DNA of 64,000 nt from Okapia johnstoni (lineage: Eukaryota > Chordata > Mammalia > Artiodactyla > Giraffidae), in contig CM044318.1 in NCBI GenBank assembly GCA_024291935.2, positions 81,664,001 to 81,728,000 of the forward strand, read 5' to 3'. Both the position numbers and the translations under genes were made by a program. Under the pieces are notes generated by a model. That model was not told where the DNA came from. It worked only from the letters and a program-made list of their open reading frames with translations, and did not search any database. Each line of letters begins with the position of its first letter. The stretch's first letter is position 1. This document shows, piece after piece, positions 47,788-58,577 of the stretch.

Positions 47788-47950
47788 AGAGGCATCATGC
47801 TGTAATAAAGAAAAATACTGTTTGGGCTCCCTTCTAACTTGCTGTGTGGCCTTGGAAATTCACTTCTCCAGATGGTTTCCTTATCTATACATTAAATGGG
47901 GAGGACAAGATGATCTCTGAACTTCTTTCAGTTTTAATGTTTTATGAATT
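47788..47950 (+). repeat. MIR SINE
   Basis: Sense 'cttgctgtgtggccttgg', 'attcacttctccagatgg', 'ccttatctatacattaaatg', 'gatgatctctgaacttc'. Confidence 0.78.
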
Positions 47951-48354
47951 CATGTGCTTTTCACCAAACCCCAGGCTGACCCACCTTTTCTAGGCTGAAG
48001 TGCAGGAGCTGCCTGTGTGAGAAGCGTCTGGAATGACACAAGCACTGCCACTGGAAGGACCCGCAGGGTTCCTGGCCTGATGGAGGTCCCCGCTCATTAT
48101 CTCTGCCCATGGTCGCTGCAAGCCGAGTCCACACAAGCCCCTGGGCAAATGACAGCTGCAGCCTCCCTGGGGGCTGCTGTCCTGTGTCTTAGTCTTTGAG
48201 GGGTCTTTGATGTGAACTCGTGAGGGCTCCACTGCCAGGATTTACACGAGCCTGCCTCTAACACACCTTCCAAACCTGGGACAATCCATCCAGCCATTTC
48301 TGCCTGATGGACTGGAGCACTGCCTCTGCACTGGGAGGGAGGAAGTCACAGCCC
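47951..48354. other. Unique-looking sequence
   Basis: No repeat or exon recognised. Confidence 0.4.
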
Positions 48355-48520
48355 TGGGCTCACAGTCAGACCTTTTGGGCTTGGGGTCCACCTCTGTGAT
48401 CCTGGGCAAATCAGTCCAAGTTTCCCTCTGCAAGGGAGAACACCTGTCCTTGAATCTCTATCCAGGTGGATCTGAGGACCACCAGAGAAAATGACAGAAT
48501 TGATTGATAAACTATAACGT
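48355..48520 (+). repeat. Possible MIR SINE
   Basis: Sense 'ctgtgatcctgggcaaatca' with a preceding 'cacagtcagaccttttgg' resembles the MIR core; weak. Confidence 0.45.
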
Positions 48521-48757
48521 GCAATACAAGGATTACAGAAAAAATGGAGCAGATGCACTCGCTTCCTTCTAAGACTCAACAGCCTCCCAGGTTCTGTCAG
48601 TTCCGCAGCTGAACCCCTGCTGGCACCAACTGTATTCATTAGTTCAGGTCAAGGTCAAGGCTATGTTGTGCCAGGTTCCTTTGTAATGCCTTTTTTTTTT
48701 TTTTTAAGAAATTAGCTATTTTCTTTCCTTATTTCTACTTATAGTACCTTTCACAGT

Positions 48758-48972
48758 GTTGAGCTTCCATCAAAACTCAGTCGGTAAAGAATCTGCCCGC
48801 AATGCAGGAGACCCACGTTCGATTTCTGGGTCGGGAAGATCCCCTGGAGAAAGAAATGGCAACCCACTCCAGTATTCTTGCCTGGAAAATCCTATGGACA
48901 GAGGAGCCTGGCAGGCTACAGTTCATGGGGTCGCAAGAGTCAGACATGACTTAGTGACTAAACCAAAACAAT
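48758..48972 (+). mobile_element. Bov-tA SINE
   Basis: Sense, degraded head 'gagcttccatcaaaactcag', then 'gcaacccactccagtattc' and 'ggtcgcaagagtcagacat'. Confidence 0.92.
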
Positions 48973-49084
48973 GCTGGACAGAAAGTACTCCATGATCATA
49001 ATACTTTATATATGCTTGGGTCATCTACACAAAATACAAAGTGACTTTTTCCCTGTAGATGTCATCTTCTAAAGGACAAAAGAT

Positions 49085-49365
49085 CCTTTTGATGAACATT
49101 TTCATTCTGGAATTCTACCCTAAGGATATAATCTTAAAAACATAAAAAGTTTAATATGTAAAGATGTTCATTGAAGACTTATTTATAATAGGGAAAAACT
49201 TTAATTTATATACTTGTCCAAAAGAAGAAAAGGAGTCAATGCACTGGAGTGTCTCAGCCATGTAGACTACAGTGCAGCCATTTCAGTATCTGAAAGAGTG
49301 GAAGTCTATAAACATATCCAAGCAGGAAAAAAGAAAAACAGTGCAGAACTATAGCCTCACCACTA
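49085..49365 (+). repeat. Degraded L1 3' region
   Basis: Sense 'ggaattctaccctaaggata', 'agatgttcattgaagac', 'tacagtgcagccatttcag' in the order of the L1 ORF2 C-terminus. Confidence 0.6.
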
Positions 49366-49367
49366 AT

Positions 49368-50095
49368 CCGTTTACTCAGCAAATATCTCTTGAGCAGGTG
49401 CCATGATTGTTACAGGCGTGGAAGCAGAGCCATGCACAAGACATGTGAGCTCCAGGCTCTACCGGAATGAACACACCAGTGGCAGCAGGCAAGGGGTGGA
49501 GAACTATGAGAAGCCAGCAAATAAGCAAACAAGAAATCCTAGATGAGGCAAGAAAGGACTGGGGCCATCAGGGAAAGCCTGTCTGTGGATGAGGTATTTG
49601 AGCCAAGGTCTGAATTCGAAGACAGAAACACCCGTGAGAACATCAATGGGATGAGCACTCCAGCAGTGGAGGAGTCAGTGCAGAGGGCCTGAGGCAGGAA
49701 CAAGGGTGGCTCATTTGCAGGACAGACAGAGGGCACAGTGTGGCAGGGGCACAGCATGAGAGAACTTTGGAAAGGATGCAGGGCCAGGTTCTGAGGCCTT
49801 ACAAGGAGGGGAGTCAGCCAGGAGGCTGTGATGAAGGTAGAAGGAATCCCAGGAGAGGGTGGTATGTGAGACCCCAAGAGAGGAGTGGAATACTCAGCTG
49901 AGGGCCACACAGCAAGGCGTCAGAAAGGTGGGATCAGAGAAGGGCAGATTTCCACAACACGGAGATTGATGGGGACACCACTAAGAGACAGGTATCTCCC
50001 TGACCCCAAACCAGAAGCCTGGTTGGAGCAGGTCAAGGAAGTGGAGACAGAGATTGTAGTCAGTTCTTCCAAGGAGTTCTGATGAGATGGGAGTA
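49368..50095 (-). repeat. L2 LINE, long 3' segment
   Basis: Antisense: 'actcagcaaatatctcttga', 'ccatcagggaaagcctgtct', 'gatgaggtatttgagccaag', 'gagggcctgaggcaggaac', 'gccttacaaggaggggag'. One of the longer L2 remnants here; the distal end is uncertain. Confidence 0.75.
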
Positions 50096-50156
50096 GAAAA
50101 CGGGGTGAGAGCTAGAGGTGCTGGGGGCCCAGGGAGGCCTTTTTCCCCCAAAGTTA

Positions 50157-50308
50157 CAGCAGTGACTTGGTTTATAGTAATGCTCCAGTGACAGCTTCTT
50201 AATTTTGACAAATGCAGCATGTTTATGTAAGATGTTGTTAATTTCTGGAATCTGGGTGAACGGTATCTAGAAACTCTCTATCTCTGCAACTTGTCTTTAA
50301 ATCTCAAA
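50157..50308 (+). repeat. Inverted repeat arm A
   Basis: Near-identical reverse complement of 52092-52244: about 5 differences over the ~100-bp core (from CAGTGACTTGGTTTATAG to GGAATCTGGGTGA), then a 4-bp gap and a further well-matched 40 bp. The arm resembles an L1M-type 3' UTR sequence. Confidence 0.85.
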
Positions 50309-50547
50309 GCACTGGTGAAGCCCTTTTGTGCTGTTGGGAGTGAGGAGGGAGATGCTAACAATTCAAAAGAGGAGAAGCAAGTCTCTGAGAAGGTGCTCAG
50401 GTAGGAGCAGGACCAGCCTGGACCCACATGGTGGGGGCGGGGGCAGGGACCTCAGGACTGGTGGTGCTGGTCATGGGAAGAGGAGCACATGCCTTTTGCT
50501 GCTCCTACTTCCCCAACTAAGTACAGTTTCCAGGTGAGACAGGAGCA

Positions 50548-50605
50548 TTGTGAGTGTGTGTGTGTGTCTGTGTGGTGTGTCTGTGTGTGTGTTTGTGAGT
50601 GCGTG
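50548..50605 (+). repeat. Imperfect (TG)n microsatellite
   Basis: TG units broken by CTG, GTG and TTTG; about 58 bp. Confidence 0.9.
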
Positions 50606-50659
50606 TAATTTCAGAAGCTCTGAAGCAGTAACGTGTTGGGTGAATGAGGGTTCCTGGCT

Positions 50660-51685
50660 GTGAGTTTTACAGTCAGAATGGCGGTCATCAAAAAGTCTAT
50701 AAACAATAAATTCTGGAGAGTATATGGAAAAAAGGGAAACCTCCCACACTGTTGGTGGGCTTCCCAGATGGTGCTAGTGGTAAAGAACCTGCCTGCCAAA
50801 ACAGGAGACTTAAGAGATGCGGGTTTGATCCCTGGGTAGTTTGATCTCCTGGAGGAGGGCGTGGCAACCCACTCCAGTATGCTTGCCTGGAAAATCCCAC
50901 GGACAGAGGAGCCTAGCAGGCCACAGTCCATAGGGTCGAAAAGAGTCAGACACCACTGAAGTGACTTAGCACAGTACACAGCACTATGAAGATCGGCATG
51001 AAGGTTCCTTAAAAAACTAAAATTAAAGTTGGCATATGATCCAGCAATCCCATTTATGGGCATATACCTGGAGAAAACCACACTTCAAAAAGATCCATGC
51101 ATCCCAGTGTTCACTGCAGCACTATTCACAATAGCTAAGACATGTAAACAACTTAAATATCCATCAACAGAGAAGAATGGATAAAGAAAATGTGGTATAT
51201 ATAGATAATAGAATATTACTCAGCCGTAAAAAGAATGAAATAGGGCCATTTGCAGTGACATGGTTGGGCCTAGAGGTTGTCATACTGTGTGAAGTAAGCC
51301 AGATAGACAAAGACAAATATCATATGAAATCACTTATATGTGGAATCTAAAAAAATGATACAAATGAACTTATTTATAAACAGAAACAGATTCACAGACC
51401 TAGAAAACAAACTTATGGCTGCCAAAGGGGAAAGGTTGGGGGGAGGGATAAATTAGGAGGTTGGGATTAACATATACACACACCACTATATATAAAATAG
51501 GTGATCAGTAAGGGCCTACTGTATAACACAAGGGATTCTACTCAGTACTGTGTAATAACCTATATGGGAAAAGAAGCTGAAAAAGAATAGATGGATATAT
51601 ACGTATAACTAAATCACTCTGCCATACACCGGAAACTAACACAGCATCGTAAATCAAATATACTCCAATGTAAAAGAAAGATTCA
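50660..51685 (+). mobile_element. Cetartiodactyl L1 ORF2 C-terminus and 3' UTR
   Basis: Sense: 'gtcagaatggcggtcatc', SINE, 'ccagcaatcccatttatggg', 'atattactcagccgtaaaaa', 'ggataaattaggaggttggg', end 'gtaaatcaaatatactcca'. About 20 bp of L1 are missing at the SINE. Confidence 0.9.
50757..50983 (+). mobile_element. Bov-tA SINE inside L1
   Basis: Sense, GGGCTTCCCAGATGG to 'gaagtgacttagcacag'. No direct duplication found; L1 sequence is lost at the site. Confidence 0.93.
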
Positions 51686-51689
51686 TGGC

Positions 51690-52091
51690 TGTGAGTTTTA
51701 AAGTCTCCTCCACCCACAGCATGACTGAGTTTCTCTCAACAACATACACCTGCCCAGGTGGGTGTGTGACCAGGAGGTCTGCATGCATCTAAAGCCCAAA
51801 CCAAAAAGATGATGAGAGGCAGAACAAAACACAGCGGGGGAGTGCTTTTAAGTGTCAAGACCATGGTGAGATTTCTTTCCTTCTTTCAATTTTATGTATC
51901 TTCTAAATTTTCTGTATGGAGTTTTAATAATAGTAGAAAGACACCGTTTTTTAAAAGAACAAAAATATGGATGCAGAGATAAAGGTCACAACTTGTCAAA
52001 TATCAGTGACAGTCAATGTAATATTCAAATCAGCTGGAGAGTATTTCCAATATACTTTTTAAAAGTCAACTTTTAGCTTTGTGTAATTTGA
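51690..52091. other. Unannotated sequence
   Basis: No firm repeat or exon. The phrase 'attcatggctgtgagtttta' at about 51680 echoes 'ttcctggctgtgagttttac' at about 50651 on the other side of the L1. Confidence 0.4.
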
Positions 52092-52345
52092 GATTTAAAG
52101 ACAAGTTGCAGAGATAGTCAGAGAGTTTCTATATACCACTCACCCAGATTCCATAAATTGACAACATCTTACATAAACATGCTGCATTTGTCAAAATTAA
52201 GAAACTGTCACTGGTGCATTACTATAAACCAAGTCACTGACTATAATTGAATTTTGCCGGTTTTCCACTAACATCCTTTTTCTCTTCCAGGATCTAATCT
52301 GGGAAACCACATTGCATTTAGCCAATTAGCTCTAAAAGATTCCTT
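52092..52345 (-). repeat. L1M-type 3' UTR fragment; inverted repeat arm B
   Basis: 'ttacataaacatgctgcatt', 'ccactaacatcctttttct' and 'ccacattgcatttagcc' match an antisense L1M-like 3' region. 52092-52244 is the arm paired with 50157-50308. Confidence 0.75.
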
Positions 52346-52542
52346 GGCCAATGTGCAAAAATTGTTAACTTATCTACTCCATAGTGTCATGGTGAGAATT
52401 AACTGAAAAAATCTGTAGGAAAAAGCTTGTAAAATGAAAAGTGTGACACTGTACTGAATATTGATGATGATACATGCTTCACGCGGGGGTTAAACCCGTG
52501 GGCTGAAACTGAAGGGGCAGATGAGAACAGAAACTTGGATCG
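52346..52542. other. Unannotated sequence
   Basis: No repeat or exon recognised. Confidence 0.35.
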
Positions 52543-52745
52543 GGGGACGTCCCTTGTAGTCTAGTGGTTAAGAATCCACCTTGCAATGCAGGGGGCGCTG
52601 GTTTGATCCTTCGTGGGGGAACTAAGATTCCACATGCTGCAGGGCAACTGAGCCCGTGCACCACAGCCACCAAGTCTAATCACTGCAATGAAGACCCCGA
52701 AGGCCACGACCAAGACTCAATGCAGCCAAATAAATAAGTAAACGA
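52543..52745 (+). mobile_element. CHR-type SINE
   Basis: Sense: 'cgtcccttgtagtctagtgg', 'ttaagaatccaccttgcaat', 'gcaactgagcccgtgcacc', end 'caatgcagccaaataaataa'. Confidence 0.9.
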
Positions 52746-52865
52746 ACAACAACAAAAGAGACTTACATTTGTAAACCATCTTTTACTTCTTTAAGTGCCT
52801 AGAATTCTCATCTCTAATGACAAGCTACTGAATATTGTTTACTGCTTCTGTCAAGCATTGTGCTG

Positions 52866-53327
52866 CGCATCTATTAGCTCCCAAAGGGTGCAGCAATGAA
52901 GTGCTACCCAACGGGTGGCTTAAGACAGTGTAAGTTTGTGGTCTCACAGTTCTGGAGGCTCAAGTCCAAAATGAAGGTGTTAGTGTGGTTGGATCCTTTT
53001 TGATGTCTCTGAGGGGAGAATCTATACCATGTCTCTCTTCTAGCTTCCTGCAGTTGCCAGCAATCCCCTGCATTTTTTGTACTGTAGAAACATCATTGCA
53101 ATCTTTGCCTCTGTCATCAAGGTGTCTCCCCACCTCCACCCCGACTCTATACCTCTGTATCCAAATTGCCCACTTCTTATAAGGGCACCAGCCATTAGAA
53201 TAGGGCTCACCCTTATACAGTGTGACTTCACACTGTATTACATCTGCAAAGACCTTATTTCCAAACAAGGTCATGTTCACAGGTTCTGGATGGGCCTGAA
53301 TTTTAGGGGGATACTGTCAACCCAGTA
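52866..53327 (-). repeat. MLT1 LTR, nearly complete
   Basis: Antisense: 'cccaacgggtggcttaagac', 'ctcacagttctggaggctca', 'cacttcttataagggcacc', 'acatctgcaaagaccttatt', end 'actgtcaacccagta'. Solo LTR. Confidence 0.85.
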
Positions 53328-53339
53328 GAGAGCCCTAAT

Positions 53340-53512
53340 TCATCTCACATGACTAATCAACTTTGCGAGGCAGATACTCTTATTGCTCCCAATTTTCAAA
53401 CAGAAAAACTGAGACTTAGAAAGGTTAAAAAGACTTGCCCAAAGCCCACCAGCTTTAAATGGTCTTGTGCAAACCTGGTCTCTCAAGCTCCATTTCTTTC
53501 ACCACCATCCCA
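53340..53512 (-). repeat. MIR SINE
   Basis: Antisense: 'aggcagatactcttattgct', 'actgagacttagaaagg', 'gacttgcccaaagcccacca'. Confidence 0.72.
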
Positions 53513-54315
53513 GGGTTTCTCAGCCTGCGGTTCAAGGTCATATTCTTGGGATTCTTCCAAGTGCCAATGATAACTAGAAATTTTTGTTCTTTTATTCTGA
53601 CAATACTCTCCTAAAACCCATGCCAACATCTTATGGAACCTTGCCATGTAACCAAATGTTGCGCCCAGCCTTGTAACTGTGGGTAGGATGGAGCTGGAGT
53701 CGGGTCAACCATGAGCAGACAGAGGACACCTCATGTTAAGAACGCCCCTCACCAGGCGAAGCTCGGATGATGTCATGACATGCCGGGCCAGTGCCAGGTC
53801 CCCAGGAGGTGAGCTGGGAAAAGTTCCTGCGACAGAGGGACGTAGGGGGCATCAGAGGCAGACACTGGGGAGTTGAGACCTGGGAACATCCGGCCCTGCC
53901 CACCCAGCAGCGCCCCAAGGAGAGGGCGAGAGGCGGTTTAATTCTAGCGCCGCAACATCATCTGCCACATTGAACTCATGCTTTTAACTGGACGTTTACA
54001 ACTTGATGCTTTTGTTTGTATGTAATCTTTAAATTTGTTTCAGTTTTTATAGATGTAGAAGAGCTATAACCATAAGGAAATTCTACCTAATTTATGTTTG
54101 AACATATTTGAGTAATATTATAATAAAAAAGAATTAAGGTCAACCCAAGAAACTCACAAAGTTTTGCTCTAGTTGGAAAAAAATCAGCCTCTGCTCTCTC
54201 CTGGCTCCACTCTTGTGGGCACCTACTAAGGATGAGGTGACCTCATCCTACTCTGGGGGGAGGAAACCTGGTCCCCGTGTAGGCAGGTAAGTTCCCAATG
54301 AGAAGTCCATGTCAG
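53513..54315. other. Unique-looking sequence
   Basis: A GC-rich patch (53740-53950) is open for 60 codons on both strands. No splice context or domain. Confidence 0.4.
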
Positions 54316-54530
54316 GCATGCATGCATGCTTAGTCACTCAGTAGAGTCCGACTCTTTGTGACCCCATGCACTGTAGCCTGCCAGGCTCCTCTGTCCATGG
54401 AATTCTCCAGGCAGGAACACTGGAGTGGATTGCCATTCCCTTTTCCAGGGGATCTTTCCAAGCCAGGGATCAAACCCAGATCTCCTGCATTGCAGGCGGA
54501 TTCTTTATGGTCTGAGCCACCAAACAAGTC
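54316..54530 (-). mobile_element. Bov-tA SINE
   Basis: Antisense, (CATG)n-like tail, 'gcctgccaggctcctctgtc', head 'tctgagccaccaaacaag'. Confidence 0.93.
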
Positions 54531-55062
54531 AAACTTAAACTGAAAAGCTCTTGCACAGCAAAGGAAGGCACTAACATAATGAAAAGACAACCTACTAAAT
54601 GGGAGAAAATATTTGAAAGTGATATGACCGATAAGGGGTTAATAGCCAAAGCATATAAACAGCTCATACAACTCAACATCAAAACACCAAACATCCCAGA
54701 TAAAAACTAGGCAGAAGACCTGCATAGACATTTTTCCAAAGAAGACATACAGGTGGCCAACAGGTACCTGAAAATATGTTCAACATCGTGAATCACTGGA
54801 GAAATGCAAATCAAAACCACAATGAGGTATTACCTCAGACCAGTCAGAAGAGCCATCATCACAGAGTCTACAAATAATAAATGATACAGAGGATGTGGAG
54901 AAAAGCAAACCCTCCTACACTGTTGATGGGATTGTAAATTTGTGTAGCCGTTATGAATACTGTATGGAGGTTCCTCAAAAACTGAGTACAAAGATACCAT
55001 ATAGTCCAGCAATTCCACTCCTGGGTATGTAGCTGAAGAAACTGCAAACACTGATTTAAAAA
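54531..55062 (+). mobile_element. L1 ORF2 C-terminal fragment
   Basis: Sense: 'gaaaagctcttgcacagcaa', 'aaactaggcagaagacctg', 'gaaatgcaaatcaaaaccac', 'ccagcaattccactcctgg'. It ends before the 3' UTR; stops throughout. Confidence 0.88.
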
Positions 55063-56059
55063 ATACATGAGAGAAAGATGTAAAAAATACATGAGGTCTG
55101 TGGGATGAGAGCCCTTGCACCCTAGAGATTCCCAGAGGCAAAGGTGTGGCTCAGAGAGCCCAAGGATTTGCCTTTCTCCCTCCCAGTGAAGCTGTGCTCT
55201 TGCTGCTACTGACTCTGGTTCAAGAACCAGGAGGACCTTGGGTGTCCCTTAGAGGGAAGAGCCTGGAGAGAATGTGCAAGTCTCTCGGCATGTGGTGGAA
55301 ATCTGAGCATAAACAGGCAGTGGAGTAGCCAGAATTCCTGTTTTCTCTGAAACCCTGGTGGGACTCAGCTGTGTGTGGGGGCAATGAGGTGAATGGGAAA
55401 GGCCAAAACCAAACCAAAACAAACAGCAAAATCCTTGCCAGCGCACACTATTCCTGCTTCTGCTCTGTGGATCTGTCTGCTCCTTCCAGCAACTTCTGAG
55501 TCCGGGGGACTTTTATCAGGTGTGTGTGTGTCCACGCGTGTGTGTCTGTAACTCCCTTGGCTGCCCAGGCAGTGTCCTTCCTTGCCTGGTATGATAACAA
55601 CCCCTCCAGTGGGTGTTAAGCTGCGTGGGGTGATGGGCCAATGGGCAGTATTCCTTAGGACAGGGACAGAGAACACTCTTCAACCTCATTCATCTGCAGA
55701 GTGGATGCTCTATTTCAAATAGTTCCAGGTGATCAGAAATTCACCAAGGTGATTTAGATGCCTTAAACATTTTGTTAAAAGTTTTGGTTTTTATAGATAG
55801 GGTTCTAATTCAAGACCACGTTGAAAATTTAATTAAAAAGCATGAAAAGGAAATGCAGGGAATAAATCAGTGAGGGAGCCGTTCAGGCAAGAACATTTTT
55901 TTTTTTTTTAAACGGCAGATTTCTTTCTGATAGGCAATCTGAGGATCTGCAGCGTGAAGGGTGGAGAATCGTTTTTAAAGATGAAACTGCAAAAAAAGAA
56001 TGTGTAGTGATGCCTTCTCAGAACTGTCTGATTCATAACCAGGGTAAAAATGGAATGGT
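55063..56059. other. Unique-looking sequence
   Basis: No repeat recognised apart from a short GT-rich tract at 55521-55548. No exon recognised. Confidence 0.4.
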
Positions 56060-56660
56060 GTAAGTACTGATGTACATCAAAATTTATGTAAAGGAGGTCT
56101 ATCATTGTGCATTCATAGTGCTGAAAACTGGGAAACAATCTAACTTTCTAAAATAGGGAAACAGTTATTAATAAATCATGCTATTTTCACAAGCTGGACT
56201 TCCACGTAGTTATTAAAATCATATTTGGGGACTTCCCTGGTGGTCCAGTGGTTAAGAATCTGCCTTCCAATGCAGGGGGCACGGGTTCAATCCCAGGTCC
56301 GGGAAAAGCCCCGCTTCCCAATGAAAGATCCTGCGTGCTGCAACTAAGACCCAACACAGCCAAAAATAAAGAAATTAATTGGTTAAATTTATAATACAAG
56401 TGAATAAAATACAAAAGATTTTTTAAAAATCACGTTTGATAAATATTTAATGATGGGCAAATAGCTATAACTCAATGCCCAGTTTAAAAAAGGAGGGTTC
56501 AAAGCTCTATATACTGTATGATCCCAATTTTGTTTTAAAATATACAGAAAAAAGACTGGAAGGAAATCTTCCAATATGAAAACAATGGAAATGAAACGTA
56601 CATCTTCACTGCTGGTTGGTGAGACTGGTTGCATTACTCTACTTTCTTCTTTGTGTTTTC
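56060..56660 (+). repeat. Degraded L1 3' region, split by SINE
   Basis: Sense: 'ctgggaaacaatctaacttt', 'cacgtagttattaaaatca', then after the SINE 'tactgtatgatcccaatttt' and 'tacagaaaaaagactggaag'. Confidence 0.6.
56227..56425 (+). mobile_element. CHR-type SINE
   Basis: Sense: 'ggacttccctggtggtccag', 'tggttaagaatctgccttcc', 'gcaactaagacccaacacag'. Imperfect target duplication AAAATCATATTTG / AAAATCACGTTTG (56214-56226, 56426-56438). Confidence 0.9.
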
Positions 56661-56696
56661 TTTACAACTGAATATATATATATATACACACATGTG

Positions 56697-56813
56697 GACA
56701 TGAACTTGGGAAAACTCTGGGAGATGGTGAGGGACAGGGAGGCCTGACCTGCTGCAGTCCATGGGACTGCAGAGAGTCAGACACGACTTGGCAACTGAAA
56801 AACAACAACAAAA
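56697..56813 (+). mobile_element. BovB 3' end, sense
   Basis: 'acatgaacttgggaaaactc' to 'ggcaactgaaaaacaacaac'; directly after a (TA)n/(CA)n tract (about 56671-56690). It faces the antisense BovB at 56901. Confidence 0.88.
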
Positions 56814-56900
56814 AATATGTACATATCACATATACAATGTTATATAAATATTATGTATATGTCACATTTATAATCAGAAGGCAATTTTGAAGATATTCAG

Positions 56901-58018
56901 TTCAGCTCAGTTCAGTCACTCAGTCGTGTCTGATTCTTTGCGACCCCATGAACTGCAGCACGCCAGGCCTCCCTGTCCATTGTCAACTCCCGGAGTTTAC
57001 TCAAACTCATGTCCATTGAGTCGGTGATGTCATCCAACCATCTCATCCTCTGTCGTCCCCTTCTCCTCCTGCCCTCAATCTTTCCAAGCATCAAGGTCTT
57101 TTCCAATGAGTCAGCTCTTCGCATCAGGTGGCCCAAGTATTGCAGTTTCAGCTTCAACATCAGTCTTTCCAATGAATATTCAGGACTGATTTCCTTTAGG
57201 ATGGACTGGTTGGATCTCCTTGCAGTCCAACGGACTCTCAAGAGTCTTCTCCAACACCACAGTTCAAAAGCATCAATTCTTCGGCACTCAGCTTTCTTTA
57301 TAGTCCAACTCTCATATCCATACATGACCACTGGAAAAACCATAGCCTTGTCTAGATGGACCTTTGTTGACAAAGTAATGTCTCTGCTTTTTAATATGCT
57401 GTCTAGGTTGGTCATAACTTTCCTTCCAAGGAGTAAGCATCTTTTAATTTCATGGCTGCAATCACCATCTGCAGTGATTTTGGAGCCCAGAAAAATAAAG
57501 TTAGCCACTGTTTCCCCATCTATTTCCCATGAAGTGATGGGACCAGATGCCATGATTTTAGTTTTCTGAACGTTGAGCTTTAAGCCAACTTTTTCACTCT
57601 CTTCTTTCACTTTCATCAAGAGGCTCTTTAGTTCTTCTTCACTTTCTGCCATAAGGGTGGTGTCATCTGCATATCTGAGGTTATCAATATTTCTCTCGGC
57701 AATCTTGATTCCAGCTTGTGTTTCTTTCAGCCCAGCGTTTCTCATGATGTACTCTGCATATAAGTTAAATAAGCAGGGTGACAATATACAGCCTTGACGT
57801 ACTCCTTTTCCTATTTGGAACCAGTCTGTTGTTCCATGTCCAGTTCTAACTGTTGCTTCCTGACCTGCATACAGGTTTTTCAAGAGGCAGATCAGGTGGT
57901 CTGGTATTCCCATCTCTTTCAGAATTTTCCAGTTTATTGTGACCCACACAGTCAAAGGCTTTGGCATAGTCAATAAAACAGAAATAGATGTTTTCCTGGA
58001 ACTCTCTTGCTTTTTTGA
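56901..58018 (-). mobile_element. BovB LINE, RT palm to 3' end, best preserved copy
   Basis: Antisense 1.1-kb insertion bounded by a perfect 13-bp duplication TGAAGATATTCAG (56888-56900, 58019-58031). 5'-truncated within the RT: the endonuclease domain and RT fingers are absent. Good sequence preservation and the intact duplication suggest a younger insertion than most neighbours. Confidence 0.96.
56912..57973 (-). pseudogene. BovB reverse transcriptase, truncated open frame (353 codons)
   Basis: The frame is open for 353 codons. It covers the palm from [10 protein letters not shown] (residues 16-25), the [12 protein letters not shown] block (59-70), the catalytic YADD (101-104), [10 protein letters not shown] (130-139), the RTE thumb with [10 protein letters not shown] and the basic [12 protein letters not shown]-terminus, ending NQTRLSD. 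In an RTE element this enzyme copies element RNA at a nicked target site. It is not functional here: no endonuclease, and a 2-bp deletion in codons for HNKLWK puts the upstream DYAKAFD motif (motif A aspartate) in another frame, so the first ~14 residues are not native. It has no cellular promoter. Not a host gene. Confidence 0.93.
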
Positions 58019-58125
58019 TGAAGATATTCAGAATAATAGGAAATAGACATTGGGGCTACAAGTATACATTGTCAGTAGATTAAGAACTTGAACAGTTATG
58101 TTGAGAATCCTCACTGAACTGTGCT

Positions 58126-58336
58126 TTGTGTTGTGTGCTGTGCTCAGTCACTCAGTCACATCCAACTCTTTGCAACCCCATCTATACCCCCCCCCCAGGC
58201 TCCTCTGTTCAAGAGCTTCTCCAGGCAAGAATACTGGAGTTGGTTGCCATGCCCTTCTCCAGGGGCTCTTCCCAACCCAGGGATCAAACTTGTGTCTCCT
58301 GCATCTCCTGCATTGCAGGTGGATTCTTTAGCTAAA
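58126..58336 (-). mobile_element. Bov-tA SINE, head-truncated
   Basis: Antisense, 'gctcagtcactcagtcacat', a C10 run at about 58188-58197, 'cattgcaggtggattcttta'; the tRNA head end is missing. Confidence 0.9.
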
Positions 58337-58354
58337 TCAAGTCTTTCTGATTCT

Positions 58355-58376
58355 AAAAAAAAAAAAAAAAAAAAAA
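58355..58376 (+). repeat. Poly-A, 22 nt
   Basis: Uninterrupted A22 shortly after the SINE; not the tail of that antisense SINE. Confidence 0.95.
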
Positions 58377-58577
58377 TCTTCCCTTTGCCCCACCTCTCTG
58401 CTAATGGCTGCAGACTTTTGTCTTCCTTCTCCCTTCACAGCCTTGTTGAGCTTCCCTCATGTGCCCTCTCTCTGACCTCTGACCCTCTGTCCTGATGATG
58501 ACCTGACTTCTACTCCTTAGCTCCCGGACAGTCTTCTCCTTTAGAACTCTGGTGACCTCCTGATGTTTGAACCCCTG
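58377..58577. other. Unannotated sequence
   Basis: C/T-rich, no repeat or exon recognised. Confidence 0.35.

Noticed and set aside
53740..53950. Possible exon in a GC-rich patch
   Set aside because: Open only ~60 codons on both strands and no convincing splice sites or homology.
56912..57973. BovB RT frame as a domesticated host gene
   Set aside because: Flanked by an insertion duplication, lacks the N-terminal region, frameshifted; an ordinary truncated LINE.
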